NCBI GenBank assembly: GCA_003427395.1 | Contig: BFEA01000252.1 | Coordinates: forward strand, 800,630-849,987 | Reading direction: 5' to 3' | DNA length: 49,358 nucleotides | DNA from: Chara braunii | Lineage: Eukaryota > Streptophyta > Charophyceae > Charales > Characeae | Part shown: in pieces, positions 11,700 to 21,706 of the stretch | Numbering within the stretch: position 1 is the stretch's first letter | Layout: the number at the start of each line of letters is the position of its first letter | Made by a program: the position numbers and the translations under genes | Notes under the pieces: generated by a model | Seen by the model: only the letters and a program-made list of their open reading frames with translations | The model's database searches: none | Told to the model about the DNA's origin: nothing

Positions 11700-12044
11700 C
11701 GGCAGGGATGCGACTTGTATCTGGATTGTGAACATCCTCTACATCCAGATGCAGTATGTCAAATTTGTGCTTGGGGGCGCTATAGCGAATGTGCACTCAA
11801 CTGTGATGGTGAACGCCCCATAATCGTCATGGCCTGCAACCAGCATGCCCTCTGTCGTGCATACTTCAGAGGTATGGTTGATGTTAGCCTCTCTGGCTCC
11901 TGCTATGACGAAGTTGCTTACTTGAATGGTTTTCGTTATGAAGATTAGCGGGAGGGCTGCTATCATCGCCCGTATCCTTATGATAGTTGTCCCATCTGTC
12001 GTGAGGGTCTTACTTCGATATACCTTGCACCCACAAAAATGTGA
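11700..12044 (+). pseudogene. RING-like Cys/His zinc-binding domain
   Basis: Frame 3 reads about 110 codons broken only by TAG at 11946-11948 and ending at TGA 12042-12044. Cys and His are dense: CEH near 11727, a CQIC pair near 11757-11768, a C-x2-H-x2-C group near 11838-11858 (ACNQHALC), and a closing CPIC near 11991-12002. The layout, two Cys pairs around a Cys-His-Cys centre, resembles RING fingers, which recruit E2 ubiquitin enzymes. Loop lengths are unusual, so a different treble-clef finger is possible. It lies directly downstream of the Josephin-like domain on the same strand, which suggests one original gene or element with two ubiquitin-related modules. Confidence 0.45.
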
Positions 12045-12799
12045 AGGTGTGCTGAAAAGAGTGTACAAGAATGTGCAAAGGTGGGAAACTATTCACTAAT
12101 ACTGCAAAAAGTGAAGAATACGGTAAAAGAAGAACATAAGTTTGTGCCATTTTACTTTGTTTGTATCCTGAACCCTAACAACCTTAAAGAAAAAGTTTGA
12201 AGGGTGAAAATGACAATGAAAAATGAAGAAGTAAGTGAAGGTGCGTTGAAAAGCGAACGTGGTAGACTCTTCACAAAAACTGTAAAACTATGAAAAAAAT
12301 AAAAATTTAGTAAAAAAAAACAGATATTTGTGTCACTTTTTTTTATTTTTTATCCCTATGTCTATCGGTTTTTCTTTTCGGCACCTCTTTTCCTTGTGTT
12401 TAACACCTCTTCCTTCACTCTGCCTCTTTCCATTAGCGTGCAAGTGGGTTGTTATGGCATACGGGGATGGGGGCAGCTCGCCCTCAACTTCATCAACGTG
12501 GCAAACCTTGTACGTTACAGACACGGTGGAGGAGGCGTTAAGAAGACTGAGAAACTGAATGATTCCAATGTGTCTTCGTTTTTTATTTTTATCCTTTGTT
12601 TAATATAATTTATTTTTTATAAAACACTGAAAGAAATAAGAATACAGTGAACCAAAGAATAAGAAAACATTTTTTGTGTCATTCTAGTTTGTTTGTCTCT
12701 TTGACTGTCTATCCTTTCATTTTTATTTTCTTCGCTCATCTTTTTTCGTCTTCTACTTTACGTCGGCATTATATATATATATATAAATATACATTTTTA
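12045..12799. other. AT-rich DNA with a diverged duplication; possible tiny exon
   Basis: The segment 12110-12420 resembles 12625-12760 in order (GAATAC-GTGAA, then GTGTCATTT, then TTTGTTTGT). Between them, 12430-12558 ends a frame with TDTVEEALRRLRN and a stop, preceded by a pyrimidine tract and TTAG; this could be a last exon, but no family is recognised. Confidence 0.3.
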
Positions 12800-13170
12800 G
12801 TCGGTCAGACAAGTGGTCCCGGACCACTCTAGTAGCCTTAAAAAATACTAAAGAAAAAAGAGGAAAAAAGGCCGACGTGCTCGAACGTTCGTCAGGGGGA
12901 TAGGGTAATCCTCTATTGTTCATGCCGTCATATTCGGCCCGAGACGGAGACCGGTATCCCTATGTGTATACATATGTATGTATAATATATATATATATAA
13001 TAAATAATTTTGATGTGATCCTAAGGCAATAGTTTTTCAGTTTATCTCATGTTTTTTACATAACATTCTTTGTTTTTTTTTCATAATTTTTTTGTTGGTG
13101 TTTTGTTTTGTTCCGATCTTCCGTAGCTCTGGTACGGATCGGGCGCCTGAGGAATCAAGGTAACCAGGGC
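12800..13170 (-). mobile_element. Fragment of the hAT-like AT-rich repeat family
   Basis: The end TAAGGCTACTAGAGTGG (minus strand, 12824-12840) matches the terminal motif of the elements at 19523 and 21432. The AT-rich module at 12995-13080 (AATAATTTTGATGTGATCC) is shared with 19611, 21533, 21765 and 49255. The other terminus and a target duplication were not found, so this is a broken copy. Confidence 0.55.
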
Positions 13171-13583
13171 AGCCGAAATTCTAACTCAATAAATTTAAAA
13201 TAATCATGAACGAATAGTTGTTTGTATGGTCGCTTTCTACAACGTATTTTATTTTTTAATATTTGATATTTAATTACGGAAAAAAATATACTTCACACTG
13301 GGATTTGGCGCTTTGAGTCTGCTATGTAGTAATTGGCGAGACCGCGAAGAAGTCCAGAGATACGTGACACGAAGTTTCTCAACAGATTTTGGATGATCTC
13401 AAGTTCAGAGGAGCGCGTGGAGCAATGATTGAGGAGTTGAGGTTCATTACATGAACTTGAGGTTAGGTGAGAACTAGGTTCGTCTCAATTTTATAAAACT
13501 ATGCAATCAGTCCGGACATCTATGACACTTTTACCTGTTCGGGAACGGACGTCCACATTTGGACTTATGTGTTTAGGTGCGGT

Positions 13584-16500
13584 GTCGAGCGCATCGGCCC
13601 CCGCGTGAGCAAAGGCCCTCCCGGCCGCGTCACGCAGGAGAAACTTAGACTTTCAACCTTTTAGAGACAACTCGAGGACGACACGGTAACCCGCGTCGAC
13701 CCATTGCCGCTCCAGCCGAGTGCGTCAGCTGTACATTTCGCGGTCCCCTATGACAGGATAGGTTCTCGCGGGACACAACTTACCTTCCCCAAGGGGTTGT
13801 CACCACCCTTAGGGGCATATCCCCGCCGAGCTACCGGCCCACGTGCGAAGGTTTTTATGATGCAGTTGCAGAGGTAGGCTGGCCGAGGACATTTGCTCGT
13901 TCGTTGTAGCATAGGTACGCATGGTTGAACGCCAAAGTGGACCCGAACGTCGTTCGTCCCTGGGGCGATGATCTCCCAGGAATCGGGACGTACGCCGGTT
14001 GACTAGGACGTGATATTCCAAGCGTAAGGAAAATCTCGAGCGATCATAGTCTGTTCTTTCGAAAACAATTAAAAGTTAATCAGACAAAACTCTTCCAAAA
14101 GAAAATTCAGGTCAACGTAAGTTGACTTATGTTCTGAAATCAACCTATATACAATACACTCATGCATCCGACAAAAGTCGACTTGACTTCAAACAAGACT
14201 TATCAACAAAAGATCAAAGCATGACCTATACACAATGCGACGTTCAAATGACGTTTGACTAAAGTATCTCCACTATGCCTGCCATATGACTGGGCTGTCA
14301 CAATTTTTTCGACTTGATGAGATGCGTTGCCAAGTTCTTTCATTCCACACTGACTGCTAGCAAGGAATATGGGCATCCCAACTCTCAAGTAAAGTTAGGA
14401 TGCGATTGCTTTAATGATGGGGTCACTACCTTTCTAACTTAGGTGTGAATGCCATCTGCAAGTAATTCGGCTACCACTTATACAAGTCAGCGACCATCTT
14501 GAATAATCAACACTCAATGTCCCATTAAGGTCAAGGATCCACTTTCAAATTTTGTTGGTCGCTTTGTCCTCCTGACCCTTGTTGACCCTACTGAAAACGG
14601 TTGTTCTCAACTCTAGTTATCCAAGCCTTGCTTGCCATATCAATCCTAATGGTCCTCGCTTCTTGCGGCGAGGCCAACCACGACAAGAGTGCCTAGCCGC
14701 GCTCAGTTTCATCTAGTACCATGAACCGAGTTTCTTGTGGTTCAATTCTCCATGCACAAGTGGCCCCTAAAACAACCACTAAGGGGTATGCTATGACAGT
14801 TCCCTTTAACGTGAGGAGTTAAGAACTTATGGTTTTTCCGTGAGTAGGCGCATGTCCTTTCCCTAGAAGGTGGTCTGGAATACCCCTCATCCTCGCTCGA
14901 GCGATCCTCGGATCCCAGAAGTCGGGCTGGCTCCACGACAACAGCATGGTATTCCCCCGCATGAGCGGTCCGCTCCAAGTCGTTAGCAGGGCCGGCCCCT
15001 AGGCAGCGAACCCCCGCCTCAGATGCCTCCTAGGAAAGGGAAAGACGTCTACCACGACGGGCAATATGGTCCCTTGTCGTCTGATGTCAAGAGTAACTTA
15101 GATGAAAAAGGAGATCACATGAGAGAAAATCATTACAAACAGCCATAGACAGAGAGGGTCATTCGGAAAAGAACGGATATCCTCAGGAAAAGTTTATGTC
15201 CAATTGATTTCTTCTTCTTTGTGTGATCGCTTCGTTTCTCATCGTCTACTAACTTCGCATTTCTTCCGCATACATACAAGTGAGCAACAAAAAACAAACA
15301 CCACTCTCTCATTGTCATTGACATGTTCAGGTTTCCTTTTTTCATGCATCTTTCTACCTACCTGCACATGAGATCGAACAACAATTTCAAAAGAGGACAA
15401 TGTAATCTCAAACTCATGTCAGACTTCCATTCACGCGCGCAAACATACATTTCCTCTACCTTTTCAGTGAACATTCAAAGACGGGGGGGCAAGCAAGTGT
15501 GGGTTCACACGGGTGTGAAGGGGTCTGAGTCATACTGACTGACCTTGAGTGAAGTTGAAGAGACGGCCCACTCAAGAAGACCGTGAAAAAACGCACTCCA
15601 GAGAAGACAGTCGTTACAACGAATCGCCCGCAAAGCGATCCACACTACTCCCTAGAGCGATCTCTTGCCGCGGCACCCCCTCAACACACAATCACCTCCC
15701 AGTAATCTGACGGCGTCTCAGTGTCGCTGTCACACCAACCGCACCACCACACCGTTGCGGTCAATACTAAAGCACGCTGCCACAAAATGTCCCTCACAGT
15801 CTAAGCAAAACGGGCAACGCTTCCTCGTCACCACCTAGAACGCACTGTCGTCGCCGCAAGAGTTCGGCAACACTTTCGCGTCGCTGCCAGAAAAAACACT
15901 GTCAACACCGGAAGATTTCGGCACCACCAACATCTCAGCGCTGTCGCCGCAAAAAAAAAATCGGCAGTGCTTCCACGTCACCGCCAAAATCTCAATGTCG
16001 TTGCCGTAAAAAAAAAATTGACAGTGCTTCCGCACCACCGTCGTCAAACCCGGCATGCCGCCACAAAATTTCGGCAGCGCTCCCTCACAACTGCCGACAA
16101 AGCGCTGTCGTTGCCGTGCCAAACGGGCAGAGTTTTCTCCCAACCGCTTGCCGAAGACTTGCCGCCGCCATGTAAAACGGGCAGAGTCTCCCCTGCACCG
16201 CTTGCCAAAAACTTGCTGCCGCCGTGCAAAACGGGCAGAGTTTCCCCTGCACGGCTTGCCAAAGACTTGTCGCCGCCGTTTAAAACGGGCAGAGTCTCCC
16301 CTGCACCGCTTGCCAAATACCCTGCCACGAACAGCAGCACCTCCTGCTGGCACCCCGCAGCACGGCAGCTAGGGCAACCTCTCCTTTCCTCACCTTGTTG
16401 AGATGGCGGCTATGGCTATGTTTCACAGCTATGGCCACCTCCAGAAATCTTCCTCCTTCACTTGCGGACCTCCACTCAACTCCCTCTCACTCTACCAGCA

Positions 16501-16660
16501 GCTCCTCCTTCAACAGTCAGCATTCACCCAAGCGAAATGCTAGCAGCACCAGCCACAAATGAATGTTGGTTGGCTGGCTGCTGGCTATTTTATAGTTGGT
16601 TGGGGGCTGAGGGCAGCTGCTTTTCCCCCAGCCTAAACTCGGAGTGAGGCCTGACTCTTG
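13584..16660 (+). repeat. Large non-coding repeat, copy A
   Basis: Collinear with copy B (41838-47200). Shared anchors include GTCGAGCGCATCGGC (13584; 41838), GGACCCGAACG near 13937 and 42226, AACTGAGTTTCTT-type sequence near 14720 and 45045, GTGGTCTGGAATACCCCT near 14871 and 45182, TACCTACCTGCACA near 15356 and 45700, and ACTGACCTTGAGTGA near 15537 and 45857. No open frame resembles a protein. It may be a large retrotransposon derivative (LARD-like), but no LTR was identified. Confidence 0.75.
15720..16320. repeat. VNTR with 54-bp units
   Basis: From 16110 a unit starting GCTTGCC and containing AAAACGGGCAGAG recurs at 16145, 16199, 16253 and 16307, an exact 54-bp period. The stretch 15720-16100 holds older, diverged units of about 60 bp with CGCTGTCG and A-runs. 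Because 54 is a multiple of three, long open frames appear on both strands (15835-16353 minus, 15967-16401 plus); these are by-products of the array. Confidence 0.85.
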
Positions 16661-17737
16661 ATCTCAGACGAGATCAAGGGCTGAGAAACTTGATGTTCTC
16701 CTAGGGGAACCAAGTTTCAGGCCTTGGTAATGCATCTGGCCGCTACCCCCAGCCAGATGCAGCCCTAAATGGCCGTATAGAGCCAAGTAGAGCAGACTGT
16801 TGGATTACAACAGTCTGCTGTCAACTCAGGGCCCAAATGCTTTTATCCCTGCATCTGGCCTTGCGTCGCGATTAGATTCGCGACGCTCTATTTTTTTTTT
16901 TGTTTTCTTTTTTTATAAGTCGTTGGCTTATGCCAACGGTCACTATCCTGTTCGTGGTGTGCCCATGAACTGCTGAAATACAGGCCTAGGTTTGATCTCT
17001 TCCGGGATCGAAAAAAAAATTGGCCCATTTCTCGATTTATGCGTGCCATCCTTGTGCAGGGGCCATGCTAATCTCTTCTGCGCGGCTGATTCTAGCAGCA
17101 CGATCTCATTGATCGCGCGACCGAAATCGGCCTCGCTAACTCACCTGGCTGCTCCAAAAAGGAGTCGGCCCGAGGTCACATACGAATTCGATCCCCGCAT
17201 CTACGAGGTGGCAGTCTGTTGTGTTTATCTTCTGGGCTGGCTCTTACTACGGTTGTAGTAGGAGCAACCCTCCTACTTGAAGGGCTGTGGAGCCTGGCTG
17301 ACCATCCCTTAGTAGCACGGCCGGCTCCCCCAGCCTGTGGCCTTGCCGGCCTCGCTGTTCGAGGCGTCGGAGGCCCTGCTTACTGGCCGTGACGTACCGG
17401 TTAGCCGCGCTACCCTGGCTTGGTAATCACCTAACCGGGTAGGCCTCGACAGCGACCAGTTGGCCTTCTGGTTGAAAACCCAACCTCGCAGGCCCAGACT
17501 TCCTATTCCTCCTGCATCGCGGTTCTATACCCGACGCATCCCTGTTTTTAGTCTACTTAGGCCCTGAATCGCGCGACTGTTAAGCCGCGCGTCATTATTT
17601 TAGGTAGACTAGGTCTAACTTTAGTTTTCCCATGACCGCACACTACTGCGGTCTTGTTGAGAACCGCGGACGACAGTGCCGACTATATCAAAGATGACGT
17701 CAACCCAAAAGTTGTTCATATCATTGATATGAACAAC
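16657..17737. other. Series of perfect short hairpins
   Basis: At least seven perfect inverted repeats follow each other: 16657-16678 (8-bp stem), 16732-16760 (9), 16792-16818 (11, five-base loop), 16863-16886 (9), 16921-16938 (7), 17634-17653 (7) and 17711-17737 (11, five-base loop). Further imperfect ones lie at 17231-17263 and 17550-17612. No coding frame is apparent. A cluster of this density is not expected by chance. It may be the structured end of a mobile element. Confidence 0.75.
17011..17080 (-). pseudogene. U6 snRNA 3' fragment
   Basis: Read on the minus strand, 17080 to 17020 contains GATTAGCATGGCCCCTGC, CAAGGATG, CACGC and AAATCGAGAAATGG, the conserved core and 3' stem of U6 spliceosomal RNA, and ends in a T9 run like a Pol III terminator. 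The 5' third does not match: the ACAGAGA box is scrambled to CAGAAGAG and the 5' stem-loop is missing. It is therefore a truncated, probably non-functional U6 copy or a chimeric retrosequence. Confidence 0.8.
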
Positions 17738-17865
17738 ATAGTTTTTTCCTTTTTTTTTAATTAGTTTATTTTAAAAAATATATATATATATATATATTGC
17801 GCAAGGCTGAATTTTTCATATCCCGAATTAATCCGGAATTTTCATCCGGATTAAAAATTCAGGAT

Positions 17866-18850
17866 AATGGTTCCTCACATATCTTGTTATAACATTGAGA
17901 CGACCCTAACCCTGACCTTATATGACCTGAGATTAAGTATAGACCCTTAACTCCTCGATCACTGCTCTAGGTACTCTCAATCATTCATAAGTTATAACTT
18001 AGATAAAAAACATAACTAAATATGCATATCATCGTTTCTAACTGGATTAATTTTTAGTAATAAAATAGTATTTGGCGGTATCAAAATGAGTGTTTTCCCT
18101 TTTGATTCCCTATCGATTTTCAATGAGTTCTTCCACAGGTACACATACAAAATAAGTATTTTTCGACTGCATGTTCTCGAACATATATGACTTCATATGA
18201 AAGAATTGGTAACTCAGTGAAATGGGTGTTTGTCCCTCTTCCAAAGGAAAACACCTATGTTTCGTCTTTACCTTGGATCTCATTTAACTGTCTCTTATAT
18301 CCTACTTTTCCTATGGGTCAACTTAAAGTTTTACCTCGTGTCAGACCAACAATTTCGTGAGGGGCGAACTTATTAGTATACTCAATAGAGATTGGTTGAT
18401 GTTGGTGTTGTCCCAATAAGGTTTTAGTACAATCTTAATAAATTTATGATATAGTTTTATTCCAATCTTGAAATTGCTCTAGTAGGGTTAAAAAATTAAC
18501 TTAGGTAGGTACCGAAGGTGATATGATATATCACTAATATTCCAACAAAGTGGTAGTGTGAATGTTGAACTAATACGATAAAAAACAAATGTCAATATAA
18601 AAGTTAAAGTAGTTATAACGGCGTGTCATAATGGTTCCTCACATATGTTTTTATAACATTATGACGACCCTAACCTCATATGACATAAGATTCAAGTATA
18701 GACCCTCAACTCCTCAATCATTTCTCTAGGTACTCTCAATCATTCGGAAGTCATAACTTAAATAGGAAATACAACTAAATATGAACATCAACATTTATGA
18801 CCGAGTGATATTTTATCAGTAAAGTGGGATAAAAATTGTCAGATCCCAAT
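17866..18850 (+). repeat. Direct repeat of about 220 bp, 763 bp apart
   Basis: The stretch 17866-18080 (AATGGTTCCTCACATAT, GACGACCCTAACC, CTAGGTACTCTCAATCATTC) recurs at 18629-18850 with moderate divergence. Both repeats lie near matching (TA)n tracts at 17778-17798 and 18981-19000. No gene is seen from 17738 to 19411; the stretch is AT-rich. Whether these are LTR-like ends or a tandem duplication is open. Confidence 0.65.
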
Positions 18851-19889
18851 GCAAAATTGTTTTTAAATATAAAACAACGTGACAAAACATCTTTAAACAA
18901 AGTATGTTGTGGATGCTGAACCTATTGAAAAAACTTTTTGTTGCGAATCACTTTGAATGTCTAATCAAATTTATTTTAAAAATATATATATATATATATA
19001 TTGAAAAATGGTTCACCACCTAAAACTCAAATAATGTGTACATTGTTGGGTTGAGATATGAGGACCCTCTTCGCTGTGTTTCGATTCACAATAAAAAGTT
19101 TTTATGAAGAAAAAATTAATACATGATATCAAAAGACAGGAGTCTGTAGGTCTCATATCTTCAACTGTAGAAAGAACCGAGCAACATTACCACCCTTAAA
19201 ACTTGATTAAAAAACAATTAAATTTATAATGCAATTGAAGATAAAAAGTAAAATTAAAAGAATAAATAATACTTAAAACACTAGTTTGCTGGAAGCTAAG
19301 TTGATTTCTTCAAGTTACGGATTTATGTTGTAAGGTTTTGATGCTTTGGGTCCAGGCCAGTAGTGAAAATAAAAGGCTACTAAAAAAAAAAAACAGTTCG
19401 AGTCTCGCAAGCTAAACTACTAGCTGAGCCGTCGGGGTCCCCTTGTTTGCCAGCGTGCCCCGACTGTGCAAGGACCAAAGAAGGTAAAAAAAACAAAAAA
19501 CGAAAAAAACTTATGTTATAAACTAGGCTACCAGAGTGGCCTGGGACAAGTTGCCCGACTGAGCCAAACTTTTTTGAAAAACAAATAATAATAATAAATA
19601 CTTTATTTTAAATTTGGTAAATAATTTTGATATGACCCTGTGACAAAACTTGTTCAATTATTTTTTTTTATATAACTCAGGTTTTTTTTTAGATTTTTTT
19701 TTTTTTTTTGGATATGCGTAGCATCTTGTTATCGTTCGGAGGCGAACATGAACATGCTCGCCCGAACGCGAACGAGCGTAAAAAAATCTCTGAACGTTAA
19801 CATAAAAAAATTATTTATACGTATATAATTTTTGTTCGTGCATTGACATGTTTATAGTTAGTTATTGTGATCTTGATTATAAAGGAAAA

Positions 19890-19971
19890 ACCGCTGTAAT
19901 GAAATTTGGTAAACATACAGATATGAGGTACCTGCGGCTTGTCCATTCCGGTTCGAGTCCGGACAGCGACA
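19890..19971 (+). tRNA. tRNA-Leu(GAG)-like sequence, mitochondrial type
   Basis: A cloverleaf can be drawn. D-arm 19899-19916 holds TTGGTAAA in its loop. Anticodon arm 19918-19934 has four of five pairs and loop ATGAGGT (anticodon GAG, with T before and G after). A 12-base variable region fits the class II type used by Leu. T-arm 19947-19963 is a perfect 5-bp stem around TTCGAGT. The acceptor pairs five of seven (19890-19896 with 19964-19970). The two mismatches suggest decay. It lies 42 bp before an LSU rRNA fragment, so it most likely came with organelle DNA and is not expressed. Confidence 0.65.
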
Positions 19972-20012
19972 ATTTGTTTAAAAACAAAATAATTAGATAG
20001 TTGTATCAATTT

Positions 20013-20124
20013 GACCCGAAACCGGGTGACCTAGCCATGAGCAGGTTGACGAGAGTCCTAACGGGCCTTGGAGGACCGAACCCACGTATGTGGCAAAATA
20101 CGGGGATGACTTGTGGCTAGGGGT
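20013..20124 (+). rRNA. Mitochondrial-type LSU rRNA fragment
   Basis: About 112 bp match the conserved region of bacterial/organelle 23S-type rRNA around E. coli positions 680-800: GACCCGAAACCGGGTGA, CTAGCCATGAGCAGGTTGA, GGAGGACCGAACCCACGTAT and GGATGACTTGTGGCTAGGGG. The wording is closer to plant mitochondrial than plastid LSU as I recall them (inference). The match stops abruptly at 20124, where normal LSU would continue, and nothing before 20013 is LSU. The following 430 bp (to about 20560) are unrecognised, possibly mitochondrial spacer or intron. Confidence 0.85.
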
Positions 20125-20929
20125 AAATAAAGAAAGAGTAAGAATCAATCGTCCGAGTATTGATTCTTCAGCGTATTTTACGCTTCATGCCTTTTGCCCC
20201 ATAGGCGCGTGAGCGCTTATAGAAAAACTGACTCATAACGGTGGAACCGTTAGTTCTTATTTATACAAACAAAAAACCATGGCAATACCGTGGGAAGTCG
20301 GTGGATTGTATGTAGAAAAGAAAGCAATTCAATGAACGCGAGCGCCTTCAACTCCGAAACTGCTTGCTTGAGGCAACACCCGCATTTGTACTCGAGCAGA
20401 TGCTTCGCGTCTGATCTATCGCCAGAGTGGAGCCAAAGGCGCAACAGGAAGCAGAGGCCTCTCTTATTTGACATTTAAGGCCGAAGGATGATTCATATAT
20501 GAGAATTGACTCAACTCATTCTCGATGAACTTATAAATAAGAAATAACGCGCGCGGGTCAGAATGATTAATAAATAATAAAAAACAACATATGTAATGTA
20601 AAACAACAATACAAGCAATTTTTGTCTAGAAGTCATATCAAAACTTGTAGACAAACGTGAGTTAAAAATAAAAAACAGGAAAATTAATCAATTTTATTCA
20701 TTTACAAGAAAAAAAAAGGTTTGTCCGAACACATTCGCGAGCCGTTCGAGCGAATGCAGAGGGGCGTGAACACCTTTGTTGTAATACCCTGGTTGGGACC
20801 TTCCTTGGCACTTGCACGGTTGGGCCGCCCTGTAAAAAACGTTGACTCGGGCGGCCCGATTGGTAACTTGGGTTATAAAGAAAAACAAACTGAACAACTT
20901 TTGCGTCAGGGTCACATCGAAATTCTTTG

Positions 20930-21431
20930 CCACATTTAAAATAATACATATATATATATACAGGGTTACCAACCCGTACATATGGAGGCCCCCGGACGGA
21001 CTACCGTACGTTCGGGCGGTCGGGGTCCCGTTCGAGGGCGCCAAAAATTATTTCATCATCTAAAAATAACTTTTTTTTTAATGTTTTTTTTGTAAATTCT
21101 CTTTGATGTTAGGTACATGCCCATAAATTTTGAAGTTATTTTGCTCAGCCAAAAACAAATGAAAAATCTTCAAAGATGAAGGTGTCAAAACGTGCTCGCC
21201 CACTCACAATTTTTTTCTTCTCCACTTTTTACTTTTGTTTTCACTTTATTTCGGGGTCTAAACAATTTTATTATTTTTCAAAAAAAAGTTCATGATTTTT
21301 TTATTATCTGAAGTACACATATGTATAAATTTTTGGGGCATTTGGATATGCCAAACAAAAATGAAAAATCACCAAAGATGTTGGTGTCGAAAATGGGTTT
21401 GCACACTTACTAATTTTAATTCTCTAATTTC
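20930..21431 (+). repeat. Dispersed AT-rich repeat module (copy 1)
   Basis: From (TA)n and CAGGGTTACCAACCCGTA at 20961 to about 21410, this matches 48710-49190 in order: CAGGGT block, GGTACATGCC-TAAATTTT, AAAGATG, AAACGTGCTCG, CACTTTTTACTTTTG, GGGTCTAAACAATTTTATT and a second AAAGATG-GGTGTCGAAAA. Each copy thus contains an internal duplication of about 190 bp. Confidence 0.8.
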
Positions 21432-21706
21432 CTAGGCTACCAGAGTGGCCCGGGGTCACTTGCCTGGCCGGGCCAAAAAAAATTAAAATAATAAAAATAA
21501 AATAAATATTTTAAAATTTATTTTTTATTCTAAATTTGGTGAAGAATTCCGATGTGACCCTGGGGCAAACGTTGTTCAGTTTATTTTTCTGCATAGCATA
21601 GTTTTTTTTAGGATTTTTCGGATTTTTTTTTTTTTTGCTGGGGCCTTCCCTGGACCTTAGCACGGGCTGACCACCGGGGACCTGGGCGGCCCGGCTGGTA
21701 GCCTAG
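21432..21706 (+). mobile_element. hAT-like MITE, 275 bp, perfect termini
   Basis: Terminal inverted repeats CTAGGCTACCAG (21432-21443) and CTGGTAGCCTAG (21695-21706) match over 12 of 12 bases. The 8-mer CTAATTTC flanks both sides exactly (21424-21431; 21707-21714). An 8-bp target duplication is typical of hAT transposons. The interior is AT-rich with subterminal GGCC-rich blocks and no coding frame. It is the best preserved member of the family in this window. Confidence 0.85.

Larger units (their letters stand above)
19523..20871 (+). mobile_element. Nested hAT-like element carrying mitochondrial-type DNA
   Basis: It starts CTAGGCTACCAG at 19523 and ends with the inverted, degenerate TTGGTAACTTGG at 20871. 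The 8-mer GTTATAAA occurs directly before (19515-19522) and directly after (20872-20879), a perfect target duplication of hAT length. Inside both ends are matching subterminal blocks (a GATATGAC module near 19630 and, inverted, near 20632; CGTTCG/CGAACG-rich segments near 19735-19780 and 20725-20755). The core, about 19885-20560, looks like mitochondrial DNA. No transposase is present. Confidence 0.7.

Noticed and set aside
15835-16401. Repeat proteins of 144-172 residues on both strands
   Set aside because: Open only because the 54-bp VNTR period is a multiple of three; no start context, conserved domain or copy B counterpart.
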